Shown here: one piece after another, positions 1 to 10,500 of the stretch | Numbering within the stretch: position 1 is the first letter of the stretch | How the letters are laid out: every line of letters begins with the position of its first letter | DNA from: Streptosporangium brasiliense | GTDB lineage: Bacteria; Actinomycetota; Actinomycetes; Streptosporangiales; Streptosporangiaceae | NCBI RefSeq assembly: GCF_030811595.1 | Contig: NZ_JAUSRB010000002.1 | Location: 6,200,001-6,264,000, forward strand | Reading direction: 5' to 3' | DNA length: 64,000 nt | Notes under the pieces: model-generated | What the model was told of the DNA's origin: nothing | The model's database searches: none | What the model saw: only the letters and a program-made list of their open reading frames with translations | Program-made: the position numbers and the translations under genes

Positions 1-3000
1 TCGGAGGCGGCCACCTGGTCGGAGTCTGCCTGGATCGCGACGAGTGGCTGGTTCCCGCGCTGGTGGGGGTGTGGAAGGCGGGGGCGGCCTACGTGCCGCT
101 GGACCCCGCCTACCCGGCCGAGCGGTTGCGGTTCATGGCCGAGGACTCCGCGGTGACCGCGGTGCTCACCTCGGCCGCGCTGCGCCGGACCGCCACCCTG
201 ACCGGGGCCGAGCCCATCCTCGTCGACGACGTGGCGCCGGGCGAGGGGGCGCCCCACGTGGCCGGAGACCCGGGCGACGCGGCGTACGTCATCTACACCT
301 CCGGCTCCACCGGAACGCCCAAGGGCGTGGTGGTGGAGCACCGCAACACCCTGAACCTGCTGCGCTGGGAGGCGTCGGCGTACACCGCCGAGGAACTGAG
401 CGGCATGCTGGCCACCGCCTCGGTCTGTTTCGACCCGTCGATCAGCCAGCTCTTCCTGCCGCTGGTCGCCGGTGGGACGGTGATCCTGGCCGACAACCTG
501 CTGGCGCTGCCGAGCCTGCCCGCCCGCGAGGAGGTGACCACCGTCTACGGGGTCCCCTCCGCGCTGGCGGTGCTGCTGCGTGAGCCGCTGCCGAGCGGGG
601 TGCGCGCGGTGTTCTCCGGCGGCGAGCCGCTGACCGGCGCCCTGGTCCGGCGGATCTACGCCAATCCCGGCGTGCGCCGGGTGCTGAATCTGTACGGCCC
701 GACCGAGTGCACCACCACCTGCGCCGTCGCCGAGGTCGGCCGGGACCACGAGGGTGAGCCGCCCCTGGGCGGACCGATCGCCGGCGCGGTGTTCTCGGTG
801 CGCGACGCGGCGGGCAACCCCGTCCCGGACGGAGAAGCGGGCGAGCTGTGGATCGGCGGGCCGGTGGTGACCCGCGGCTACCTGGGGCGTGAGTCGTCCG
901 CCTTCCGCACCGGACCGGACGGCGGCCGGGTCTACCGCAGCGGTGACCTGGTCCGCCGGGTGGACGGCGAGCTGCGCTTCGCCGGCCGGACCGACGACCA
1001 GATCAAGATCCGCGGCTACCGGGTGGAGCTGGGCGAGGTGGAGGCCACGCTGGCCCGCCATCCCGAGGTACGCCGGGCCACCGTGCTGGCCGCGACCGAC
1101 GACGACGGGGCCGCCTACCTGGTCGGCCATGTGGCGGCCTCCGGGGTGAGCGGGCAGGAGCTGCGGGACTGGCTGCGCGCCCGCCTGCCCGACCACCTGG
1201 TGCCGACCCGGATCGGCGTGGCCGAGGAGCTTCCGCTCGGCCCCAACGGAAAGGTGGACCGGGCGGCCCTGCCCAGACTCGGCGCCTCCCGGTCGGCCGG
1301 CGCGGCACTGGTCGCGCCCCGCACCGACGACGAACGCCTGGTGGCCGAGGTGATCGCCGGCGTTCTCGGCCTGCCGCAGGTCGGCGTGCACGATCGATTC
1401 ACCGACCTGGGCGGGCACTCCCTGGCCGCGGCCAGAGTGGTCACCGAGCTGTCCCGCAGGCTGGGGCACACCGTGCCGCTGGCGGCTTTCCTGACCGCCC
1501 CCACCGCGGCGGGCCTGGCCACCCGGTTACGCCAGGCCGGGCCCGAGCTGGTGCGGCAGGACGGCCGGACCCGGCATCCGCTCACCGACATGCAGCGCGA
1601 GTTCTGGACCCTGAGCCGGCTCCACCCCGACAGCCCGGTCACCACGCTGGGGATCCGGCTGCGCGTGCGCGACCTGCCCGAGGCCGCGCCGCTGAGCAAG
1701 GCCCTGAACGAGGTCGTGCGCCGGCACGAGGTGCTGCGCAGCACCGTGGCCGTCGACGAGGACGGCGTGCCGTACGCCGTGGTCCACCCGCCGGCCGCGG
1801 TGCCCCTGGTCGAGCACGCAGTGGGGGAGGACCCGGAGAAGGTGGCCCGGGCCGCCGCGGCGCACGTGTTCGACGTGACGGCCGAGGTGCCGCTGCTCCG
1901 GGCCGAGCTGTGCTGGCTCGGCGACGCGGAGGCCGAGCTGGTGGTCGTGGTGGACCACATCGCCTTCGACGGTGGCTCGGTCGGGGTGCTGATGGGCGAG
2001 CTGGCCGCCGAGCTGGCCGGCGAGCCGGTCCCCGGGCCGGCGGTCCAGGTCGGCGATGTGGCCGTGCAGCAGCGGGAACAGCCGGATCCGGCGCGGCTGC
2101 GGGAGTTCTGGCAGGCCGAGCTGGCCGGTGCTCCGGTGGCGGACCCCGCGCCCGCGGACCTGACGTCGGGCAGGGTGATCCGGCCGCTGCCCGAGGAGTT
2201 CGTGACGGACGTGGCCGCGCTGTCCCGGGACTGCGGTGCCACCCCGTTCGCGGTGTACCTGGCCGCTCTGGCCCTGGCGAGCGGCGAGCCCGACACGCTG
2301 GTCGGGGTGGTCGCGGCACGGCGGGCCCGGCCGGAGCTGACCGAGGTCATCGGCCCGCTGGTGGACACGGTGCCGGCGCGGCTGCGGCCGACCGGCACGC
2401 TGACCTTCCGGGATCTGGTCCGGCAGGCCGCCGCAGCGACCACGCGGGCACTGGTCCACCAGGAGATCCCGCACGCCGACCTCCCCCGCGCCCCGGTGCT
2501 GCTGGCCATGCAGCACGCCGAGGTACCGGTGCGCCTGGGCAACCTGGAACTGCTCACCGACCTGGGCTCGGGCGCCGCGGTCCACGAGTTCAGCGTGCTC
2601 GTCGACCGGACCGTGGCCGGCACCGAGCTGCAGCTGGAGTACGGCACCGCCCGCCTCGATCCGCCGCAGGCCGAGGCGTACCTGGACCGGCTGATGTGGC
2701 TGCTGCGCTGCGCGCTGGCCGACCCGGACCGGCCGCTGTCGGCGTTCGAGCTGGTCACCCCGGACGAACGCGCGGCCCTGCTGGCCGCCGCGGCAGGGCC
2801 GGAGCTGCCGGAGGTTCTCCGGACGGTGCCCGAGGCGCTGGCGGCCCACACCGAAGGAACGGCCGTGATCGGCCCGGACGGCACCTCGATCGACTACGCC
2901 GAACTGAACGACTGGTCCGGCCGGGTGGCGGCGGCGCTGCTGGAACACGGGGTGGCGCCGGGCGAGGTGGTCGGGGTCTGCCTGCCGCGGGACCACCTGA

Positions 3001-4532
3001 TGCCGGCGGTCCTGCTGGCGGTGTGGCGGGCCGGCGCGGCGTATCTGCCGCTGGACCCGGAGCACCCGGTCGAGCGGCTGCGCTGGCTGGCCGAGGACGC
3101 CGGGGCGCGCGTGGTGCTCACCCGGGGCGGCGTGGCCGTCGCGGGCCTGCCCGCCCTGGACCTGGACCACCTGGCGGCCGTCCACGGCGGACAGGCGGAG
3201 CTGCCGGAGGTGCGGGCCGAGGATCTGGCGTATGTGCTCTACACCTCCGGCTCCACCGGAGCTCCCAAGGGCGTGGAGGTCACCCACGGCGGCCTGGCCG
3301 CCCTCGTGGCCGGGATGGCCTCCGCGCTGCGGCTGGGCCCGGGGGACATCCAGCCGGCCGTGGCGCCCTTGACCTTCGACGCCTCCGCGTACGAGCTGTG
3401 GAGCGTTCTGGCCCATGGCGGCGCCTGCGTAGTGGTGGACCGGGCCACGGCCGTGGACGGGCACGCGCTGGCCGAGCTGATCGCGGCCAGCAAGGCCACG
3501 GTGGCCCTCCTGGTGCCCACCACGTACCGGATGCTGCTGGCCGCCGGCTGGGCCGGTGACCCGGCACTGCGGGCCGTCATCGGCGGGGAGAGCCTGGATC
3601 CGGCCCTGGCCGGGCAGATCCTGGCCCGGGTCGGCGAGCTGTGGAACGCCTACGGTCCCACCGAGGCCAGCGTTGCCTCGACCCTGCATCGGGTCCGCGC
3701 GCACGAGGACGGCCGGGTGCCGATCGGGCTGCCGATGCCGGGGGAGCGGGCCTACGTGGTCGACTCCGAACTGCGGCTGGCGCCGCCGGGCGCGGTGGGC
3801 GAGCTGCTGTTGGGCGGGGCCGGTGTGGCCCGGGGGTACCGGGGCCGGCCCGACCTGACCGCGACCGCGTTCGTCGACGACCCGTTCGTCCCCGGTGGCC
3901 GGTGTTACCGGACCGGCGACCTGGTGCGGTGGCGGCCGGACGGGACGCTGGAGTTCCACGGCCGCAGGGACCACCAGGTGAAGGTGCGCGGATACCGGAT
4001 CGAGCCGGGCGAGATCGAGGCGGTGCTGCGCGAGGTGGCCGACGGGGCGGTGACCGTGGCCGGCTCGGGCGCGCAGGCGCACCTGGTCGGCTATGTCGCC
4101 CCGGAAACGACCGACCTGGCCGCGGTCGAGCGGCACGTCCGGTCGCGGCTGCCCGGCCACATGGTGCCCCGGCGGTGGGTCGCGCTGCCGGCCCTGCCCA
4201 CCCTGCCCAGCGGCAAGGTGGATCGGGAGGCCCTGCCCGAGCCGGTCGACGGCCCGGAGGCCGAACGGGTCGCACCCGGCACCGACGCCGAAGGTCTGGT
4301 GGCCACCATCTGGGCCGACGTGCTTGAACGGCCCACGATCTGGGCCGACGACGATTTCTTCGCCCTGGGTGGGCACTCCTTCGCCGCGACCCGCGTGATC
4401 GGCCGGCTCAAGGAGACGTTGGATCTGGCCGTCCCGGTGCGGTCGCTGTTCGAGCGACCGGTACTCGCCGACTTCGCCGCCGGACTGGAAGAACTGTTGA
4501 TCGCCGAACTGATGGGCGGGAACGACGCATGA
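1..4532 (+). CDS. Nonribosomal peptide synthetase, A-T-C-A-T (5' end off the window)
   Basis: Runs off the left edge: the open frame is already inside an adenylation domain (frame from base 3; 1509 residues visible, numbered from there). Order: partial A domain (YTSGSTG near residue 98), carrier domain (LGGHS, phosphopantetheine Ser about 473), condensation domain (about 525-930), second A domain (about 950-1400), carrier domain (Ser about 1459). The condensation motif reads DHIAFDG, so the first His of HHxxxDG is Asp while the catalytic second His is kept, a variant seen in working domains. My hand-read ten-residue codes are D-P-S-Y-F-G-L-T-T-K (first A) and D-A-Y-L-V-G-A-V-A-K (second A); I match neither to a substrate with confidence. 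No epimerase or methyltransferase is visible. The stop overlaps the next start as ATGA, so the two NRPS genes are probably translationally coupled and collinear. Confidence 0.95.
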   Translation, partial: GGGHLVGVCLDRDEWLVPALVGVWKAGAAYVPLDPAYPAERLRFMAEDSAVTAVLTSAALRRTATLTGAEPILVDDVAPGEGAPHVAGDPGDAAYVIYTSGSTGTPKGVVVEHRNTLNLLRWEASAYTAEELSGMLATASVCFDPSISQLFLPLVAGGTVILADNLLALPSLPAREEVTTVYGVPSALAVLLREPLPSGVRAVFSGGEPLTGALVRRIYANPGVRRVLNLYGPTECTTTCAVAEVGRDHEGEPPLGGPIAGAVFSVRDAAGNPVPDGEAGELWIGGPVVTRGYLGRESSAFRTGPDGGRVYRSGDLVRRVDGELRFAGRTDDQIKIRGYRVELGEVEATLARHPEVRRATVLAATDDDGAAYLVGHVAASGVSGQELRDWLRARLPDHLVPTRIGVAEELPLGPNGKVDRAALPRLGASRSAGAALVAPRTDDERLVAEVIAGVLGLPQVGVHDRFTDLGGHSLAAARVVTELSRRLGHTVPLAAFLTAPTAAGLATRLRQAGPELVRQDGRTRHPLTDMQREFWTLSRLHPDSPVTTLGIRLRVRDLPEAAPLSKALNEVVRRHEVLRSTVAVDEDGVPYAVVHPPAAVPLVEHAVGEDPEKVARAAAAHVFDVTAEVPLLRAELCWLGDAEAELVVVVDHIAFDGGSVGVLMGELAAELAGEPVPGPAVQVGDVAVQQREQPDPARLREFWQAELAGAPVADPAPADLTSGRVIRPLPEEFVTDVAALSRDCGATPFAVYLAALALASGEPDTLVGVVAARRARPELTEVIGPLVDTVPARLRPTGTLTFRDLVRQAAAATTRALVHQEIPHADLPRAPVLLAMQHAEVPVRLGNLELLTDLGSGAAVHEFSVLVDRTVAGTELQLEYGTARLDPPQAEAYLDRLMWLLRCALADPDRPLSAFELVTPDERAALLAAAAGPELPEVLRTVPEALAAHTEGTAVIGPDGTSIDYAELNDWSGRVAAALLEHGVAPGEVVGVCLPRDHLMPAVLLAVWRAGAAYLPLDPEHPVERLRWLAEDAGARVVLTRGGVAVAGLPALDLDHLAAVHGGQAELPEVRAEDLAYVLYTSGSTGAPKGVEVTHGGLAALVAGMASALRLGPGDIQPAVAPLTFDASAYELWSVLAHGGACVVVDRATAVDGHALAELIAASKATVALLVPTTYRMLLAAGWAGDPALRAVIGGESLDPALAGQILARVGELWNAYGPTEASVASTLHRVRAHEDGRVPIGLPMPGERAYVVDSELRLAPPGAVGELLLGGAGVARGYRGRPDLTATAFVDDPFVPGGRCYRTGDLVRWRPDGTLEFHGRRDHQVKVRGYRIEPGEIEAVLREVADGAVTVAGSGAQAHLVGYVAPETTDLAAVERHVRSRLPGHMVPRRWVALPALPTLPSGKVDREALPEPVDGPEAERVAPGTDAEGLVATIWADVLERPTIWADDDFFALGGHSFAATRVIGRLKETLDLAVPVRSLFERPVLADFAAGLEELLIAELMGGNDA

Positions 4533-7500
4533 CCGAAGTTCGTCAGGACCGGATCGCCGAGTTGGTCCGGTCCCGGTTCGCCGCTGCCCGGGCCGCGGCG
4601 GAGACCCCCGGCGCCGGGGGCATCCCGGCGCTGTCCACAGCGGAGATGCCGCTGTCGCCCGCCCAGGAGCGGCTGTGGTTCCTGGCCCAGCTGGAGCCGG
4701 ACTCCCCCGCCTACAACGTGCCGCTGGCACTGCGGCTGAGCGGGCCGGTGGACGTCGCCGCCCTTACCGCCGCGGTGGCCGAGCTGGCCGACCGGCACTG
4801 GATCCTGCGCGGCGTCATCGACGGGACGAGGGTACGGCAGGCCGGCGGCGTGCCCGTCTCCGTGGTGGACGTGGAGCCCGCGGCGCTGGAGCGGGAGCTG
4901 GCCGACCATGCCTGGCGCCCGTTCCGGTTGGACGCCGAGCCTCCGATGCGGGCCACGGTGTTCCGGCTCGACGGGGACGAGTGCGTACTCGCGCTGACCC
5001 TGCACCACATCGCCACCGACGCCTGGTCCGAACGGCTGCTGCTGCAGGACCTCGCGGCCCTGTACGCGGCCCGGCTCGGCCTGGCGCCGCAGCCGGAGCC
5101 CCCGGCCCTGCACTACGCCGACGTGGTCGCGTGGGAGGCCGGGCGGCCCGAGGCCGATCTGGACTGGTGGACCGAGCACCTGGCCGGCCTGCCGCCGGTG
5201 CTGGACCTGCCCACCGCCCGGCCCCGCCCGGCCGTCCCCACCTGGCAGGGGGCCGCGGTCGAGGTCGAGGTGCCCGAGTCCCTGTCCGCCAGGGTGCGCG
5301 CGGCGGCGGGCGTGACACCGTTCATGGTGTTCATGGCCGGCCTGCAGGCGCTGCTGGCCCGCCTGTCCGGCGGCGACGACGTCGCCGTCGGGGTACCGCA
5401 CGCCGGACGGCACCACCCGGACGCCGAGCGGGTGGTGGGCTGTTTCATCAACACCCTGGTGGTGCGGACCGACACCTCCGGTGACCCCACCGGCGCGGAG
5501 CTGCTGGACAGGGTCCGAACGGCCGCGCTGGAGGCGTTCGCCCACTCCCGCACGCCGTTCGAGCGGATCGTGGAACGGCTGCGACCGGAGCGGAACCTGT
5601 CGGTGACCCCGCTGTTCCAGGTGATGCTGAACGTCTACGACGTCGGCGCGCCGGTGAGCCTGCCCGGGGTGGACGTCCGGACCGAACCGGTGCCCTCGCC
5701 GACGGCCAAGTTCGACCTGAACCTGACGCTCGGCGACGACGGGGACCGGTTCACCGGCGAGCTGCGCTACCGGACCGATCTGTTCGACGAGGTCACCGCC
5801 CGGCAGCTGGTGGAGTGGTACCTGGCGCTGCTGGAGGGGATGCTCACCGACCAGGACGCGCCGGTCCGGCTGCCCGTAGGCCCTGACCTGCGCGGCCCGG
5901 CCGAGGACCTGCCGACGGACGTGCCGCTGCACACGCTGGTCGAGCGGATGGCCGACGCCGGCCCCGACGCGCTCGCGGTCGGCTCGCTCAGCTACGCGGA
6001 GCTGGACCGGCGGGCCAACCAGGTGGCGCACTGGCTGCTGGCCCGCGGGGTGCGGCCGCAGGAGCCGGTCGGCGTGCTGATGGAGCGGCGGCCCGAGCTG
6101 GTGGTCGCCCTGCTGGGGGTGCTCAAGGCCGGCGCGGCCTACCTGCCGCTGGACCCGGTCTACCCGGCGCGGCGGACCGAGGCCATTCTGGCCGGCGCGG
6201 GTGTCCGGATCGTGCTCACCGAGTCCGAGATCACCGCCGCCGAGGGCGGGCCGGAGCGCCGCCCGGACGTGGCCGTGCCGCCCGACCACCTGGCGTACGT
6301 GATCTACACCTCCGGCTCCACCGGGGAGCCCAAGGGGGTCGCGGTCGAGCACCGGCAGATCACCCACTACCTGGGCGCGGTGGCCGGACGGATCCCCGCC
6401 GGGACGGCCTCCTTCGCCCTGGTGTCGACCGCCGCGGCCGACCTGGGGCTGACCAACGTGCTGTGCGCGCTGACCTCGGGCGCCACCCTGCACCTGATCA
6501 ACCACGAGACGGCCACCGACCCGGCCGCGTACGCCGCCTACCTGGCCGCGCATCCGGTGGACGCGGTCAAGATGGTGCCCAGCCAGTTGGAGCTGCTGGG
6601 CATGGACGCCCTGCCGGGGAGACTGCTGATCCTGGCCGGTGAGGCCGTGCCGTCGGATCTGCTCGAACGGGTCCGGCTGGCCCGGCCCGACCTGGCGGTG
6701 CAGATCCACTACGGGCCCACCGAGACCACGGTGTCGGTGCTGACCTGCGACGTGGACGAGGTGCCCGCCGGGGTGGCGCCGCTGGGCCGGCCGCTGCCCG
6801 ACGTGGAGTGCCGGGTGGTGGACCCCACCGGCCGGCCGCTGCCGTACGGCGTGCCGGGGGAGCTGTGGATCGGCGGGCCCAGCCTGGCCCGCGGTTACCT
6901 GGGCCGGCCCGACCTGACGGCGCAGCGGTTCGTGGACGGCTGGTACCGCACCGGAGACCGGGTGCGGGTGAACCAGGCCGGGCTGGTGGAGTTCCTGGGC
7001 CGGGTCGACGACCAGGTGAAGGTGCGCGGGTTCCGGGTGGAACTCGGCGAGGTCACCGCGGCGCTGCGAGCCCTTCCGCAGGTGGCGGAGGCCTTCGTGC
7101 AGCCGGTCGGCACCGGGGCGCAGCGACGCCTGGCCGCCTGGGTGACCCCCTCCGCGGTGGACGTCGCGCAGGTGCGGGCGCTGCTGCGGGAGCGGCTGCC
7201 CGACTACATGGTGCCGGCCGCGATCGGCGCGCTGGAGACGTTGCCGCTCACCCCGAACGGCAAGGTGGACCGGGCGGCGCTGCCGGTCCCCGAGACCGCC
7301 CCCGCGGTGCGGGTGCCGCCGGGCACGCCACAGGAGCACCTGGTCGCCGGGATCTGGGCCGAGGTGCTTGACCTGCCGCAGGTCTGGGCGGACGACGACT
7401 TCTTCGCCCTGGGCGGGCACTCCTTCGCCGCCACCCGGACGGTCGGCCGGCTGCGCGAACGGCTGGGCGTGCCGGTCGCGGTGCGGCTGCTGTTCGAGCA

Positions 7501-10500
7501 TCCGGTGCTCGCCGATCTGGCCGCGAACCTGCCCCGCCAGGCACCGGAGGCCAGGGCGCGGCGAGAACGGGCGGACGGCCCGGCCCCGCTGTCCGGGGCG
7601 CAGGCCAGGCTGTGGTTCCTGGCGCAGCTGGAGCCGGAGAGCACGGCCTACAACGTGCCGGTGGCGCTGCGGCTGGACGGGCCGCTCCAGGTGGAGGCGC
7701 TGCTGGGCGCGGTACGCGACCTGGCCGAGCGGCACCAGGTGCTGCGCAGCGTGATCGACGACTCCGGCGCCGAGCCGGTCCTGGTGGTACGGCCGGCCGC
7801 GGAGGTGCCGGTGTCCACCGCGGACGTCGACGGCTCCGGAGTCGAGGCCGTGCTGGCCGCGCACCTGGCCACGCCGTTCGCGCTGGACCGGGAGCCGCCG
7901 ATGCGGGCGGTGCTGCTCACGGTCGGCGACCGGGAGCACGTGCTCTCGCTCACCTTCCACCACATCGCCACCGACGCCTGGACCCGTGGACTGCTGCTGT
8001 CCGAGCTGTCGGCGCTGTACGCCGCCAGGCTCGGCCTGCGGCCACCGCCGGAGCCGCCGCCGGCCCAGTACGCCGAGGTGGCCCCGGTCCCCGACCTGGC
8101 CGAGCTGGACTGGTGGGCCGAGCAGCTGCGCGGCCTGCCGCCGGTGCTGGACCTGCCCACCGACAGGCCGCGCCCCGCGGTGGCCGACCCGGGCGGCGCC
8201 TCGGTGGAGCTGGAGCTGCCGGCGGAGCTGAGCGAGCGGGTCAGGGCGGTGGCCACCGCCTACCGGGCGACGCCGTTCATCGTCCTGATGGCCGCTCTGC
8301 AGGCCCTGCTGGCGAGGCTGTCGGCCGGCACCGACATCGCGGTGGGTGTGCCGGTCGCGGGCCGGGACCACCCCGACACCGAGGGCGTGGTGGGCTGTTT
8401 CCTCAACACCGTGGTGGTGCGGACCGACGTGGGCGGCGGACCGACCGGCCACGAACTGCTGGCCCGGGTCCGGGAGGCGGCGCTGGGCGCCCTGGCACAC
8501 GCGAGCGCGCCGTTCGACCGGGTGGTGGACCTGCTGCGGCCGGAGCGGAACCTGGCCGCGACCCCGCTGTTCCAGGTGATGCTGAACTACGTCCCCGACG
8601 CGGGCCGGCCGCAGCTGCCCGGCCTCGAGGCGGCCGAGATCGGCCTGACCGAACAGACGGCGAAGTTCGACCTGAACTGGCATGTGGTCGACAGCGGGCC
8701 CGGCCGGCCGCTGCGCGGCGGGCTCAGCTACCGCACCGACCTGTTCGAGGCGGCCACCGCGGCCCGGTTCACCCGCTGGTACCTGACCCTGCTCGACGGG
8801 ATGCTGGCCGAGCTGGACGCGCCCGTGGGCGCGGTGCCGCTGGAGCCGGTGACCGGCCCGCTCCTGGCCGGTGACCCGCTGCTGTCCACGGCGGACACTC
8901 CGGTGCACCGGCTGATCGAGCGCTGGGTGGACGCCAGCCCCGACGCGCCGGCCGTGGTGAGCGCGGACCGGAGCCTGACCTACGCCGAGCTGGAGACGGC
9001 CGCCAACCGGATCGCCCACTGGCTGCTGGACGCGGGGGTCGGCGCCGACGAGCCGGTCGGCGTCCTTCTGGAGCCGGGGGCCGACCTGGCCTGCGCCCTG
9101 TTCGGGATCCAGAAGTCGGGCGGTGGCTACCTGCCCCTGGATCCGGCCTATCCGGCCGTGAGGATCGCCACCATGCTCGACGCCGCCGGGGTGCGCGCGG
9201 TGGTCACCACGGCCGAGTTCGTCGGCCTGATCGGTCCCGGCCGCCGGGTGCTGGCGCTCGACCGGCTCCCGTCCCTGCCGCCGACCAGGCCGGAGGTCGA
9301 CGTGCGGCCGGAGCACCTGCACCACGTGATCTTCACCTCGGGCTCCACCGGCACGCCCAAGGCCGTGGCCGCCGAGCACCGCAGCGTGGTGGGCTACCTG
9401 GGCGGCATGCTGCCGCGGATCAACGTGCCGGGCGGATCGTACGCGGTGGTGTCCACTCCCGCCGCCGACTTCGGGCTCACCTGCGTGTTCGGCGCCCTGA
9501 CCACGGGCGGGACGGTGCACCTGGTGGCGCGGGAGACCGCGATGGACCCCGACGCGTTCGCCGGATACCTGAGCGCGCACCACATCGACGTGGTCAAGTG
9601 CGTGCCCAGCCACCTGGAGCTGCTGGCCTCCGGCGGTGACCTGGCCGCGGTGCTGCCGGACAAGCTGCTGATCCTGGCGGGAGAGGCCTGTCCCTGGGAT
9701 CTGGTGGAGCGGGCCAGGGCCGCGCGGCCGGGACTGCGGATCCAGAGCCACTACGGGCACACCGAGTCCACGATGATCTGCCTGGTCTGCGACACCGAGG
9801 AGATCCCGGTCGAGCACCGGACCGGGATCGTGCCGCTGGGCCGGCCCCTGCCCGGGGTGTACGGGCACCTGGTGGACGCGGACATGCGGCCGGTGCCGGT
9901 CGGGGTGCCGGGCGAGCTGGTGGTCGGCGGCCCGGGGGTCACCCGCGGCTACATCGGCCTGCCCGAGCTGACCGCGGAACGGTTCGTGCCCGACCCGCTG
10001 ACCGGGCAGGGACGCTGCTACCGCAGCGGCGACCTGCTGCGGGTCACGGCCGACGGGCGGGTGGAGTTCCGCGGCCGGGTGGACGACCAGGTCAAGGTGC
10101 GCGGCTACCGGGTCGAGCTGGGCGAGGTCACCACCGCGCTGCGGGCCCTGCCCCAGGTCGCCGAGGCCGTGGTGCTTCCGGTGGGCGAGGGGAAGGCCCG
10201 GCAGCTCGCCGCCTGGGTGACACCGTCCACCGTGGACACCTCGGCGGTCCGGTCCGCGCTGCGGGAGCGGCTGCCCGACTACATGGTCCCGGCCCAGCTC
10301 GTCGTGCTCGACCGGCTCCCGCTCAACCCGAACGGGAAGATCGACCGGGCCGCCCTGCCCGCGCCGCAGCCGGAGACCACCGAGTTCGTGCCGCCCTCCA
10401 CCGCCGGCGAGGAGCTGGTCGCCCGGGCCTGGGCCCAGGTGCTCGGCGTGGCCGAGGTCGGGGCGCACGACGACTTCTTCGCCCTGGGTGGGGACTCCTT

